From: Candidatus Geocrenenecus sp. JGI 0000106-J15
GTDB taxonomy: Archaea; Thermoproteota; Nitrososphaeria_A; Caldarchaeales; Wolframiiraptoraceae
Direction: 5' to 3'
Length of the DNA: 18,207 nucleotides
NCBI GenBank assembly: GCA_000405685.1
Contig: ASPF01000030.1
Location: 1 to 18,207 of the forward strand
The translations under genes were made by a program, and so were the position numbers. Below the pieces are notes generated by a model. That model saw nothing but the letters and a program-made list of their open reading frames with translations, was not told where the DNA came from and did no database searches. Position 1 is the first letter of the stretch. Every line of letters starts with the position of its first letter. Below, piece by piece: positions 1-8,084 of this stretch.

Positions 1-10
1 TAGATGATAG

Positions 11-202
11 CATGATGGTTTCTCTCCACTCATTATTATACCAGATATTCTATACGATCCCCAAGTATACGATAGTAGTGGTAGCCAACAACCACATCCA
101 TGGGAGGACTTCGATGTTGACGCATGGAGTGGGAAGCTAGGTCTAGGAAAGACATCAAACGGTGAATTCGATTTTAAATGGAATAGATGGCATCTAGAAA
201 GG
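11..202 (+). other. Coding sequence continuing upstream of the first RNR ATG, interrupted by two stops at 5-10
   Basis: This stretch is open in the frame of the ribonucleotide reductase and translates into protein-like sequence that runs smoothly into it, for example WEDFDVDAW followed later by KWNRWHLERMKNLYDEL. It contains no ATG, GTG or TTG in that frame. Two adjacent stops (tga tag, 5-10) close the frame upstream. The ATG at 203 has no properly spaced ribosome-binding site. I infer that the real N-terminus lies further upstream and that a frameshift (natural or an assembly error) near 11-20 separates it from this part. The +3 frame is open across the window edge to about 140. Confidence 0.5.
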
Positions 203-3200
203 ATGAAGAATCTCTATGATGAACTCAACTCTAATGGACACATGAGAGTTCCCTGGGCAGTCTTTCTCAAAATGCTTATAGACGGATTCTTTGAAAGACA
301 TCATAGTAATTGTCTTCAATACTATAAGTTAATGGTTGATAAGAAGTTTATGCCGAACAGTCCAACATTATTTAATGCAGGCACGAGGCTCGGACAATTG
401 TCAGCATGCTTTGTATTAGATATAGATGATGATATTGAGTCAATAATGAATGCTGCTAAAGATGCTGCAATAATCTTTAAGTCAGGCGGTGGAGTAGGAA
501 TAAATTATTCAAAACTTAGACCTGAAGGAGACCTGGTTTTCTCTACATACGGTGTAGCATCGGGCCCCGTCTCTTTCATGAGAATCATAGATACCGTTAC
601 TGATGTAGTTAAGCAAGGTGGAAAACGTAGAGGAGCAAACATGGGCATACTAGAGATATGGCATCCAGACATAGAAACCTTCATTCACAGTAAAGAGAAA
701 GAAAACTTTCTTGAAAACTTTAACATCTCCGTCTTAATAACACCAGAATTCTGGAGATACTATGAAGAGAAGAAACCATATCCATTGAAAAATCCCAGAG
801 ATGGTACAGTATGGAGAACCATAGATCCTGAAAGACTATTTAGAGAAATAGCTGAAGCTGCATGGAGGACAGCCGACCCAGGAGTACTATTCTTAGACAA
901 TATCAACAAACATAATATCTTTAAGAGCTTCCTAGGCGATATAAGGTCAACGAATCCATGTATTGCAGGCGATATGAGGATACCAACCTCCACAGGTCTC
1001 ATAAAGCTCTCAGAACTTCACTCATTATACTGTTCAGGAAAAGATTTAGATATACTCTCAGATAATAGAGCTCTTCAAAATAATATTATTATAACCTCTA
1101 CTGGAGTTCTTTTAAGAGAATACAATGCCTCTGGAGTTTCTCTGAGAAAGGTGGCGAAAGTAGTTAAGACTGGTATAAAGCCTGTTTATCGAGTAGTTAC
1201 TGAGCATGGCTATATCTTGAAAGCAACTCGAGACCATCTGATTCTCACTGAGAGGGGATGGACCCCTCTGAAGAAGCTAAGAATCGGTGACAGGCTAATA
1301 ATACAGTCTGGCGAAGGAGGCTTCGGAAACATAGGCTCTGAAGGTCTCGGAAGAATTCTTGGATGGTTTATAAGCGATGGTAGCATTTCTGAAAACAGAG
1401 TAACCATGTGGTTCTACCATAAAGATAAGAAAGTAGCTTTGAATATAGCTAGAGATATACATGAGATATTCCGAGTAAAAGTAAATGTAAGAAAAGCAGA
1501 AGATAGAGATGCCTTCTTCATAACATCTAGAAAACTGTATCAATGGTTTAAAGATTTGGGGATAGTTGAGAGATTAGCAGTTCCTGAAATTGTATTCAAG
1601 GGGAGGAGGGAGATGCAGAAAGGGTTCCTGCAAGCCTTGTTCACAGCTAATGGTAAAGTAAGCATCAGTAATAGAAGATGTAGTATTAGGTTAACAAGCA
1701 AATCAATAGATTTCTTGAGGGATGTTCAGCTACTGCTCTTAAACTTTGGTATAATCTCTAAAATATGTGAAGATAGGCGTGAAGCAGAGTTAAAGATGCC
1801 TACCGATGTAAGAATGAGAAATAAACCGTATAAATGTCATGCATATCATGAGCTTACAATAGACAGACAAAGTATAGGCTTATTTGCTGAAAAGATAGGG
1901 TTCATGGATGAAACAAACCAGAGGAAGTTGATGAACTGGATTAAGAATAAGAAGAAAAATATTGATTTAGAGAAATACATCACTGAGGTCAAGAGTATTG
2001 AGTATGTTGGGTTAGAAGAAGTCTACGATGTCTCTGAACCTATAACAAATAGTTTCATTGCAAATGGAGTCTGCGTTCATAATTGTGGTGAACAGCCTCT
2101 ATATGCTTATGAGTCATGTAATCTTGGAAGTATCAACTTGTATGCTTTTGTAAGAAAAGTTGGAGGAAAATACGAGGTTGACTGGGACTCTTTAAAGGAA
2201 GCGGTTAAGTGGTCTATCAAATTCTTAGATAATGTGATAGATGTCAACAAGTATCCCCTCGAGCAGATTGATTATAAGACGAAGAGAAGTAGGAGGGTAG
2301 GCTTAGGGATAATGGGTATGGCGGATATGCTTTTCATGCTTGGAATACCATACAATAGTGAAGAAGGCTTCCAGATGATGAGTAGAATAATGGAGTTCAT
2401 AGCATACTATGCTTATAAGACAAGTATAGATTTAGCTGAAGAGAGAGGAGCATTCCCACTATATGATCAATCAGATTATCTTAAAGGAAAATTCCCAATA
2501 GAAGGATTCAACCATCCTGAACCAACATCTCCTGTAAGTAGAGTTTTTCTCCCTAGAAATTCCTTCAAGAATATTCAACTCTTCAACCATCCCGAGTGGT
2601 GGACACTACCATGGAATGAACTAACTGAGGAATTAAAGAAGAAAGGGATCAGAAATAGTCATGTAACAACAGTTGCACCAACAGGTAGCATATCTATGCT
2701 GTTAGACGTCTCATCGGGGCTTGAACCTCAATTCGCACTGGTATATGAGAAGAGAGTAACTGTTGGATCATTCTTCTATACAGACATAGAGTTTGAGAGG
2801 CAGCTTAAAGAGCGTGGCTTACTTAATGAGAACATCTTGAAGAAGGTTGCAGAGAATGGAGGCTCAGTACAGGGATTAGAAGAAATCCCTGAAGATATTA
2901 GAAAAGTCTTCTTAGTGGCATACGATATTCCCTGGTGGGACCATGTTAGAGCACAGTATGAGATTCAGAAATGGGTTGATGCTTCTGTCAGTAAGACGAT
3001 AAATATGCCTGCATGGGTTACTGTGGAAGACGTTATGAAAGCATACTTTTTCGCTTATAAGCTAGGGTTAAAAGGTATAACAATATATAGGGATACAAGT
3101 AAAGCAGCTCAAGTACTTGTAACTCCATCCCAGAAATTAACCAAGTATATAACGTTAACACCGAATAAGACATTAGAATTAATGAAGCAGCTGGGTATAG

Positions 3201-3445
3201 GTCCTCCGAAGATGCATAATGAATCAAAAGATAAATCAGGTGAAGTCGGTAAAGCTGGAGTTAGACTAATCATTACAGAGGTTGGTGGATCTGAAGTAGC
3301 TGTTGAAGAAGAGAAGATAACTAGATTGAAGTCTTCTATAAGAAAAGTTGAAAAATGCCCAGTCTGCGATAGTATAAACTTGATCTATCAAGAAGCATGT
3401 CTAAAATGCTTAGACTGTGGATGGGCTAACTGTGTCATCTCGTAA
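203..3445 (+). CDS. nrdJ: Ribonucleotide reductase, adenosylcobalamin-dependent (class II), intein-containing
   Basis: This enzyme reduces ribonucleotides to deoxyribonucleotides for DNA synthesis in the cytoplasm, using an adenosylcobalamin-derived radical. The 1080 residues from this ATG include a 375-residue intein (253-627), leaving about 705 residues of enzyme. Visible RNR features are KFMPNSPTLFNAGT (48-61), redox Cys69 in SACFVLD, the FKSGGGVGINYSKLRPEG block, the NPCGE active-site motif (Cys628 after splicing), Cys639 in ESCNLGSINL, and the LLDVSSGLEPQFALVY segment. The C-terminus has a zinc-ribbon-like set of cysteines (1052, 1055, 1066, 1069, 1072, 1077), as is usual for archaeal NrdJ. 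No small radical subunit gene lies nearby, which fits class II. The start at 203 is only the first ATG; coding clearly continues upstream, so the protein is 5' incomplete. It converges with the polymerase gene, with 43 bp between the stops. Confidence 0.9.
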   Translation: MKNLYDELNSNGHMRVPWAVFLKMLIDGFFERHHSNCLQYYKLMVDKKFMPNSPTLFNAGTRLGQLSACFVLDIDDDIESIMNAAKDAAIIFKSGGGVGINYSKLRPEGDLVFSTYGVASGPVSFMRIIDTVTDVVKQGGKRRGANMGILEIWHPDIETFIHSKEKENFLENFNISVLITPEFWRYYEEKKPYPLKNPRDGTVWRTIDPERLFREIAEAAWRTADPGVLFLDNINKHNIFKSFLGDIRSTNPCIAGDMRIPTSTGLIKLSELHSLYCSGKDLDILSDNRALQNNIIITSTGVLLREYNASGVSLRKVAKVVKTGIKPVYRVVTEHGYILKATRDHLILTERGWTPLKKLRIGDRLIIQSGEGGFGNIGSEGLGRILGWFISDGSISENRVTMWFYHKDKKVALNIARDIHEIFRVKVNVRKAEDRDAFFITSRKLYQWFKDLGIVERLAVPEIVFKGRREMQKGFLQALFTANGKVSISNRRCSIRLTSKSIDFLRDVQLLLLNFGIISKICEDRREAELKMPTDVRMRNKPYKCHAYHELTIDRQSIGLFAEKIGFMDETNQRKLMNWIKNKKKNIDLEKYITEVKSIEYVGLEEVYDVSEPITNSFIANGVCVHNCGEQPLYAYESCNLGSINLYAFVRKVGGKYEVDWDSLKEAVKWSIKFLDNVIDVNKYPLEQIDYKTKRSRRVGLGIMGMADMLFMLGIPYNSEEGFQMMSRIMEFIAYYAYKTSIDLAEERGAFPLYDQSDYLKGKFPIEGFNHPEPTSPVSRVFLPRNSFKNIQLFNHPEWWTLPWNELTEELKKKGIRNSHVTTVAPTGSISMLLDVSSGLEPQFALVYEKRVTVGSFFYTDIEFERQLKERGLLNENILKKVAENGGSVQGLEEIPEDIRKVFLVAYDIPWWDHVRAQYEIQKWVDASVSKTINMPAWVTVEDVMKAYFFAYKLGLKGITIYRDTSKAAQVLVTPSQKLTKYITLTPNKTLELMKQLGIGPPKMHNESKDKSGEVGKAGVRLIITEVGGSEVAVEEEKITRLKSSIRKVEKCPVCDSINLIYQEACLKCLDCGWANCVIS
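959..2083 (+). mobile_element. Intein with LAGLIDADG endonuclease domain inserted in RNR
   Basis: This 375-residue in-frame protein intron (RNR residues 253-627) would excise itself after translation. It starts with Cys253 (CIAGDMRIPTSTG, block A). Block B has the T-x-x-H motif (Thr342, His345 in ATRDHLIL). It ends ITNSFIANGVCVHN, with the penultimate His626 and terminal Asn627, followed by Cys628 as the +1 residue. Removing it joins STNP to CGEQPL and restores the RNR motif NPCGE. The centre holds two LAGLIDADG-type segments: GRILGWFISDGS (383-394), with an acidic Asp392, and LQALFTANGKVS (476-487), in which the expected Asp is Asn483. Splicing residues look intact. Homing activity is doubtful because of the Asp-to-Asn change. 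Confidence 0.93.
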
Positions 3446-3488
3446 ATAACTTAGAAGCTAGTCTAAGAAGATAGAATCCTCCTATAAA

Positions 3489-5675
3489 TCAACCTATTAT
3501 CTTTAATGCTATACTAGATATCTTTTTTCCACCAATTATAGGTTCAAGTATTGTTTTTGCAGCTCTCTCAAGCATCTTTAAGTATTCTCTAACACTATAC
3601 TCTCCCATCCTACAGAGTTGTGGAAGCGTTGCGTTAATCCATCTACCACCAGTTACTACATACTTTACTGATTGACCTGGCTCTATCATAAATCCTAGTG
3701 ATTCAAGCTTTCTAGCTGCAGTAGCATGTAATACTCTATTTACATATTCTCTAGTATGCCTGCTTAAGCTCCTCACGATGATTAAATCTTCTATAGATGC
3801 TTCACCTAAAACTATCATCTTAACATATTCTCTGTAGAGTTCTAAACATTCTAAAGCTTTTTCTTTAAGCTCTCTTAATGTATCTGCTCTAGACAACTTC
3901 TCCAGCATCTTCAGCTGCATCTTCTTAACTATAAGTGGGGCATCCCTCCTCCTAGCTTCTATCCCTCTATACTTTAACGTACCATTAAATAATGCTCCAA
4001 AATATCTATTATTGACAGGCTTAAATGGGTTTATCTTAGATTTTAGGAAGATTATCCACCTGTATCTTCCCTCATAGCTTACTGGTAGCTTAAGTCTATC
4101 TTCTATTATTTCTACCAGCTTTATGTAATCATCATCGACAGCGTCTTCCTTAACTATCCAGAGTGAATCAACTAAACCATGAACTACTTTAAACCCTGAT
4201 TCCTCAACGATCTTTATAGCCTTAATGAGAGTATCTCTAGCTAATGCACATACAGATAGATGGGCTTCTCTTGATCCAAACTTTGCTTTCCTAAAACCTA
4301 GATATCCGAAAGCAGTTACTAGAATCCATTTCAGTGCATCTGTTCTCCTACTATATACTTGTCTTAGATGGGGGGTGCTTGCTTCTCTAAGTAGTTTCTT
4401 ATACTGTAGCCGCTTCTTCAATGGTAGCTCTATAGCTCTCGGAACGATCCCTCTCCATCTCCTACATATATGGTAGCCTACTTCAGGGATTTTTACTCCG
4501 CCGTCTCTACAGCATTCACAGTTAATTGTTTCTCCAGAAATATTGTACTTATACATCAGCATAGGGTAAAGACTTTTAAAATCTATCTCTCCAACATTCC
4601 AGTATATCCTAGGTTTAACATCAAGTATCAATCCACCTCTATCAGCTATATTGAGCTGTCTTCCACTCATGTAATTTTCTCTATGCGGGCTCCATGGTAA
4701 AAGTATCCCAAGCTTATAGGCTTCATAATATTGAAGAGAAGACATACATGACCCGATAGTATATCTTGAAGCATCTTGAATAGGTATCCTACATACTCTA
4801 GAAATCTCTATTATCCCATCTATACCTGTTTCTTGATAGAGCATTGAGTTGAAAGAATCTATATGTATTCTTCCTCTAAATTTTAACCCCTTAAACTTAT
4901 GATATACTCTACCATAACTAAAGTAAGATTTAGATACTGTTTCCAATCTAGGTTTATGATCTAATCTACTAAGTCTTAGCTTAATATTATTTACTTTAGA
5001 TCTATAGTAGAGGTAAGGTATAAGGAATGAGTCTCCACACTCTGTTATGATTACATCTACATCTAGCGAGTCTAGTATTCTAGATAGTTCTTCAAGAATA
5101 GATTCTTCAGAAGAATCTAATACTATCTCTTCATCTTGGAGCTTTAATGATATCTCAGTAAGCTTATCTTGGAGAGATGGTAAGAGGTTACTAGAAGATA
5201 TCTTAACATCAAGATATGCTATCTTGATCCATGAAGTATCATAGTGAAGATCCTCGACGTTATCTAAAATTTTAAAGCTATTATTTGAGTAATCTATGTA
5301 TGCAGTAGGGTATAGATTGTAATAATATAGGAATTCCTGGATAGATGGTAGATCTACATTGAATACGCTGTAGAATCTATAGTTACCAATATCCAAGATC
5401 TCTCTAGCCAGCTTCTTTCTCTCTCCAAAAGGTACCTTGACTTCTAATACTGTTTCTAGAGAACCTCCTATATGGATATCTTTCTCAGTAAATTCTAATT
5501 CATACCTACTTGAAAGTATCTTGCTAAGCTGGACTAATTTATCAAATGGTCCAGCAACATAGATTCTAGGCATCCATTTAATCTTCTCTACTTCTATTCT
5601 TCCATTCCTTCTCTTTATCCAGACGGCAACTTCATCTCTACTTAGAGGATGTATATCAAGGAGCCAGCCTTGCAT
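3489..5675 (-). CDS. polB2: Family B DNA polymerase, inactivated PolB2/Dpo2 type
   Basis: This 728-residue family B polymerase shows motif A as DFKSLYP (365-371), motif B as LKW...AFGYLGF (448-461) and motif C as HGLVDSLWI (499-507). The usual motif C YGDTDS has become HGLVDS: the second Asp (Asp503) is kept and the first is Leu501. The proofreading domain is degenerate. Exo I reads LDVKIS (Asp156 without its Glu), and Exo II reads GDSFLIPYL where an Asp is expected at Leu218. This pattern matches the archaeal PolB2 group, described as inactivated and, in Sulfolobus, damage-induced and possibly translesion. The start lies inside the end of the upstream small gene (20-bp overlap), with a ggag ribosome-binding site about 10 nt before ATG, so translation is probably coupled. 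Whether this copy is catalytically active is open. Confidence 0.85.
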   Translation of the reverse strand: MQGWLLDIHPLSRDEVAVWIKRRNGRIEVEKIKWMPRIYVAGPFDKLVQLSKILSSRYELEFTEKDIHIGGSLETVLEVKVPFGERKKLAREILDIGNYRFYSVFNVDLPSIQEFLYYYNLYPTAYIDYSNNSFKILDNVEDLHYDTSWIKIAYLDVKISSSNLLPSLQDKLTEISLKLQDEEIVLDSSEESILEELSRILDSLDVDVIITECGDSFLIPYLYYRSKVNNIKLRLSRLDHKPRLETVSKSYFSYGRVYHKFKGLKFRGRIHIDSFNSMLYQETGIDGIIEISRVCRIPIQDASRYTIGSCMSSLQYYEAYKLGILLPWSPHRENYMSGRQLNIADRGGLILDVKPRIYWNVGEIDFKSLYPMLMYKYNISGETINCECCRDGGVKIPEVGYHICRRWRGIVPRAIELPLKKRLQYKKLLREASTPHLRQVYSRRTDALKWILVTAFGYLGFRKAKFGSREAHLSVCALARDTLIKAIKIVEESGFKVVHGLVDSLWIVKEDAVDDDYIKLVEIIEDRLKLPVSYEGRYRWIIFLKSKINPFKPVNNRYFGALFNGTLKYRGIEARRRDAPLIVKKMQLKMLEKLSRADTLRELKEKALECLELYREYVKMIVLGEASIEDLIIVRSLSRHTREYVNRVLHATAARKLESLGFMIEPGQSVKYVVTGGRWINATLPQLCRMGEYSVREYLKMLERAAKTILEPIIGGKKISSIALKIIG

Positions 5676-5931
5676 CGATCTTCATCTCCTGCTTTAACTC
5701 TTTCTCTAGAACTTTCAATCTTTCTTCATGAGATAGAAGTCCAGACATAACAAGTAAATCAAATACATCTCTCTCAGGATACATCGATGCAGCATGAGAA
5801 TATGTATGAATACTACCAACTAAACTATCAAATACTTCTCTCTCATCTCCTAGTAGAGCCTTCCTGAAATTTCCCCAACGTTTAAGCTCCAGCTCCAGTC
5901 TCTGCCTATAAGTTAACGTAGTTCTACCCAT
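5656..5931 (-). CDS. Small conserved partner of PolB2, function unknown
   Basis: This 91-residue, highly charged and probably helical protein starts MGRTTLTYRQRLELELKRW. It has no cysteines, membrane segment or recognisable catalytic motif. It is the first gene of a two-gene - strand operon, and its last codons overlap the start of polB2 by 20 bp, which suggests coupled translation and a joint role with the polymerase. Small unknown genes are known next to dpo2 in Sulfolobales. I infer that this may be the equivalent but cannot confirm homology by eye. A TATA box about 31 nt upstream of the ATG and the lack of a ribosome-binding site suggest a near-leaderless transcript. Confidence 0.7.
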   Translation of the reverse strand: MGRTTLTYRQRLELELKRWGNFRKALLGDEREVFDSLVGSIHTYSHAASMYPERDVFDLLVMSGLLSHEERLKVLEKELKQEMKIDARLAP

Positions 5932-5958
5932 TCTCTACTATGCGAGCCTAAAATGTTG

Positions 5959-6008
5959 TTTATAAGCTGGAGAGATTGCTAAAAATGGTGAGCCTTATCT
6001 AAAAATGG
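5959..6008 (-). promoter_or_regulatory. Promoter of the polB2 operon with a tandem 10-bp repeat
   Basis: On the - strand a TATA box (cttataaac, 5959-5967) lies about 31 nt before the ATG at 5931. Just upstream are two identical 10-bp copies of ccatttttag, at 5979-5988 and 5999-6008 (written ctaaaaatgg on +). They begin exactly 20 bp apart, about two helical turns. Their position upstream of TATA fits activator or alternative-TFB binding sites, which is inference. The GAAANT/ANTTTC hexamer known from UV-induced Sulfolobales promoters is not seen here. The rest of 5942-6134 holds no gene I can recognise. Confidence 0.45.
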
Positions 6009-6134
6009 GTTACAACTTAAATAGAGAAGATTAAAGTGGAGATAAATTGGCCATTCATAAGAATTATAGAATCTCAATAGTAATAGTAAATACTAGATGC
6101 TTTTAGCATAGAAAGAATAATGATTGGTGAGAAG

Positions 6135-6311
6135 CTAAGTTTTCATAACGTCTAAGTCTTTTATAGCATGTTTGGTTATCTCAATTGAACATGCATTATA
6201 TCTTGTACAGAAATCTTCACATCTATCAGCCCATTCTTTCTCTCTATATCTAAGGCCACATCTCTCACAGACATATAGTATCTCATTTGAGACTCTTAGT
6301 TCCTTAACCAT
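6135..6311 (-). CDS. Small cysteine-rich, probably zinc-binding protein (58 aa)
   Basis: The protein begins MVKELRVSNEILYVCERCG and ends HAIKDLDVMKT. Its cysteines are Cys15-x2-Cys18, Cys31-x3-Cys35 and Cys41, a layout suited to one structural zinc site. The CERCGLRYREKEWADRCEDFC core resembles small archaeal zinc-ribbon proteins of unknown function. A TATA box (ttatataag on +, 6338-6346) sits about 31 nt upstream and there is no ribosome-binding site, so it is probably transcribed leaderless from its own promoter. It lies between the polB2 operon (same strand) and a divergent ion-pump gene. Its role is unknown; DNA, RNA or protein binding are all possible. Confidence 0.72.
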   Translation of the reverse strand: MVKELRVSNEILYVCERCGLRYREKEWADRCEDFCTRYNACSIEITKHAIKDLDVMKT

Positions 6312-6337
6312 ATTCCTATAATATGGACTCTATTCTA

Positions 6338-6346
6338 TTATATAAG
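6338..6346 (-). promoter_or_regulatory. TATA box of the 58-residue cysteine-rich gene
   Basis: The - strand reads cttatataa, centred about 31 nt before the ATG at 6311. This is the archaeal TATA-to-start spacing for a leaderless mRNA. Confidence 0.5.
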
Positions 6347-6497
6347 AATTCAGGCCTCATCATACTAATACCTTGATTTTAGAGAGGCAGTACAGATGCT
6401 AAGATAGATAAAAAGATAGAATATTGAGCATGATCTACTATGATTCAGAGATCTTCTTGATGACAATGTTAATATTTACGATATTTCAATCCATAAA

Positions 6498-7994
6498 ATG
6501 ATAACGATGAATTTACTTAACATTCTCTCAGTAGATTTCTCTGAAACGCTTAACTCTTTAATATTCTTCACGCTTACTTCTGCATTGCTTGCAGTTTTCA
6601 TGCATAAACAAAGAGAGAGAATAGTTGAAGCCTATGTTATAATAGGTTTCGCGATATCATTCTTCTTATCTATACGTCAATTCTTTTCAGTCTCTTCTAG
6701 CGGACCAGTTCAGATCTATTCTTCTCAATATCAATTAATATCTTCTCAGATATTTGTTGATGATCTTTCAATATACATTGCCTCAATATTCGTATTCATA
6801 GGTCTCATGGCCTCCATATTCTCAGTAAAATATATTGAAGAAAGGAAGAGAGAATACTATCCACTCTTAATAGCTATGGTTACAGGCATGGTTGGCGTAG
6901 TATTTTCAGGAGACTTCATTACATTATTTATATTCTGGGAGATGATGAGTCTGACCGCATATGTTCTGGTAGCGTTCTTCTACCGTAGATGGGAAGCAGT
7001 AGAAGCATCATTCAAATATTTAATCATGAGTACAGCTGGAACAGCTTCAATACTCTTTAGTTTATCGCTCCTGTACGGCATGGTTGGAACATTATCTTTT
7101 ACAAGCCTAGCAGAAACATTCAGGATGCCTGAATTCCAAAACAATGCTTGGACATATCTAGCAATAGCATTACTAATAACTGGTTTTGGGGTAAATGCAG
7201 CCATGGCCCCATTCCATAGCTGGCTACCTGACGCCCACCCTGCTGCACCAAGCCCTATAAGTGCAATGCTTTCAGGTGTAGTAATTAAGACAGGTGCATA
7301 TGCAATGTATAGAACGTTAACGTTGATATTTCCATTACCTTCATACAATTGGCAGATAGGTTTAATATTGTTTGCAGTAATAACAATGATTGTAGGGAAT
7401 ACTCTTGCTATGCTTCAAAACGATATCAAGAGATTATTAGCTTTCAGTAGTATAGCACATATAGGATACATAGTATTTGCCTTAGGGATAGGGACTATTG
7501 CAGGACTAACTGGAGGGCTACTCCATATACTAAACCATGCATCTATGAAGGCTCTTCTCTTCCTCTCAGCAGGTGCGCTAATCCATACAGTTAAGACAAG
7601 AGATCTAGATACATTGAGTGGTATAGGTAGGAAGATGCCTATAACTGTTGCATGCTTCTCAATAGGTGCATTCTCACTTGCAGGGATACCAGGGCTAAAT
7701 AGTTTCGTAAGCGAGTTCCAGATAATAACAGCTGCAATAGATGCTAAATTATACATATTTGCAGCGATAATGGTATTTAATGTCCTCCTCGGTGCAGCAT
7801 ACTATCTTAGAGTAGTCCAGGTACTGTTCGTCCGCCCTCCAACAGATGTTTCACAAAAAGCAGTAGAAGCATCACCAATAATGCTTACACCACTCATAAC
7901 CCTGTCAATAATAGCAGTACTCATAGGAGTATATCCTGGACCATTCGTAGAAACCGTGAAAAAAATTGCTGAAATACTCCTAGCATCTTCCTAA
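6498..7994 (+). CDS. Proton/cation-pumping membrane subunit, NuoM/NuoN/MrpD family
   Basis: This 498-residue, very hydrophobic protein should have about 14 membrane helices. It is an ion-translocating antiporter-like subunit of the kind found in complex I, Mrp Na+/H+ antiporters and group 4 membrane hydrogenases. The diagnostic stretch HSWLPDAHPAAPSPISAM (240-257) is followed by GVVIKTGAYAMYR with the conserved membrane Lys264. The conserved helix Glu is Glu148 in FWEMMSL. A further channel Lys lies in LNHASMKALLFL. HPAAPSPISA resembles MrpD or hydrogenase (HyfB-like) subunits more than NuoN. The gene stands alone: neither neighbour belongs to such a complex, although NuoJ/K genes lie 6.4 kb downstream on the other strand. 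A TATA-like ttaatattt (6469-6477) lies about 25 nt before the ATG. Met4 is an alternative start. Confidence 0.85.
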   Translation: MITMNLLNILSVDFSETLNSLIFFTLTSALLAVFMHKQRERIVEAYVIIGFAISFFLSIRQFFSVSSSGPVQIYSSQYQLISSQIFVDDLSIYIASIFVFIGLMASIFSVKYIEERKREYYPLLIAMVTGMVGVVFSGDFITLFIFWEMMSLTAYVLVAFFYRRWEAVEASFKYLIMSTAGTASILFSLSLLYGMVGTLSFTSLAETFRMPEFQNNAWTYLAIALLITGFGVNAAMAPFHSWLPDAHPAAPSPISAMLSGVVIKTGAYAMYRTLTLIFPLPSYNWQIGLILFAVITMIVGNTLAMLQNDIKRLLAFSSIAHIGYIVFALGIGTIAGLTGGLLHILNHASMKALLFLSAGALIHTVKTRDLDTLSGIGRKMPITVACFSIGAFSLAGIPGLNSFVSEFQIITAAIDAKLYIFAAIMVFNVLLGAAYYLRVVQVLFVRPPTDVSQKAVEASPIMLTPLITLSIIAVLIGVYPGPFVETVKKIAEILLASS

Positions 7995-8084
7995 TACCAT
8001 TGACGGATAACTATCTACTTATCTACTTTACCCAAAACGGCTAATAACTGCTGTTAAATAATTAGATGTAGAGGGAGGCTATAA

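Noticed and set aside
3450..3467. Hairpin cttag/ctaag after the RNR stop as a terminator
   Set aside because: The stem is only 5 bp with no following T-run, so it is too weak to call.
6980..7756. Two - strand open frames opposite the ion-pump gene
   Set aside because: They are antisense shadows of a well-conserved membrane protein and have no family features.
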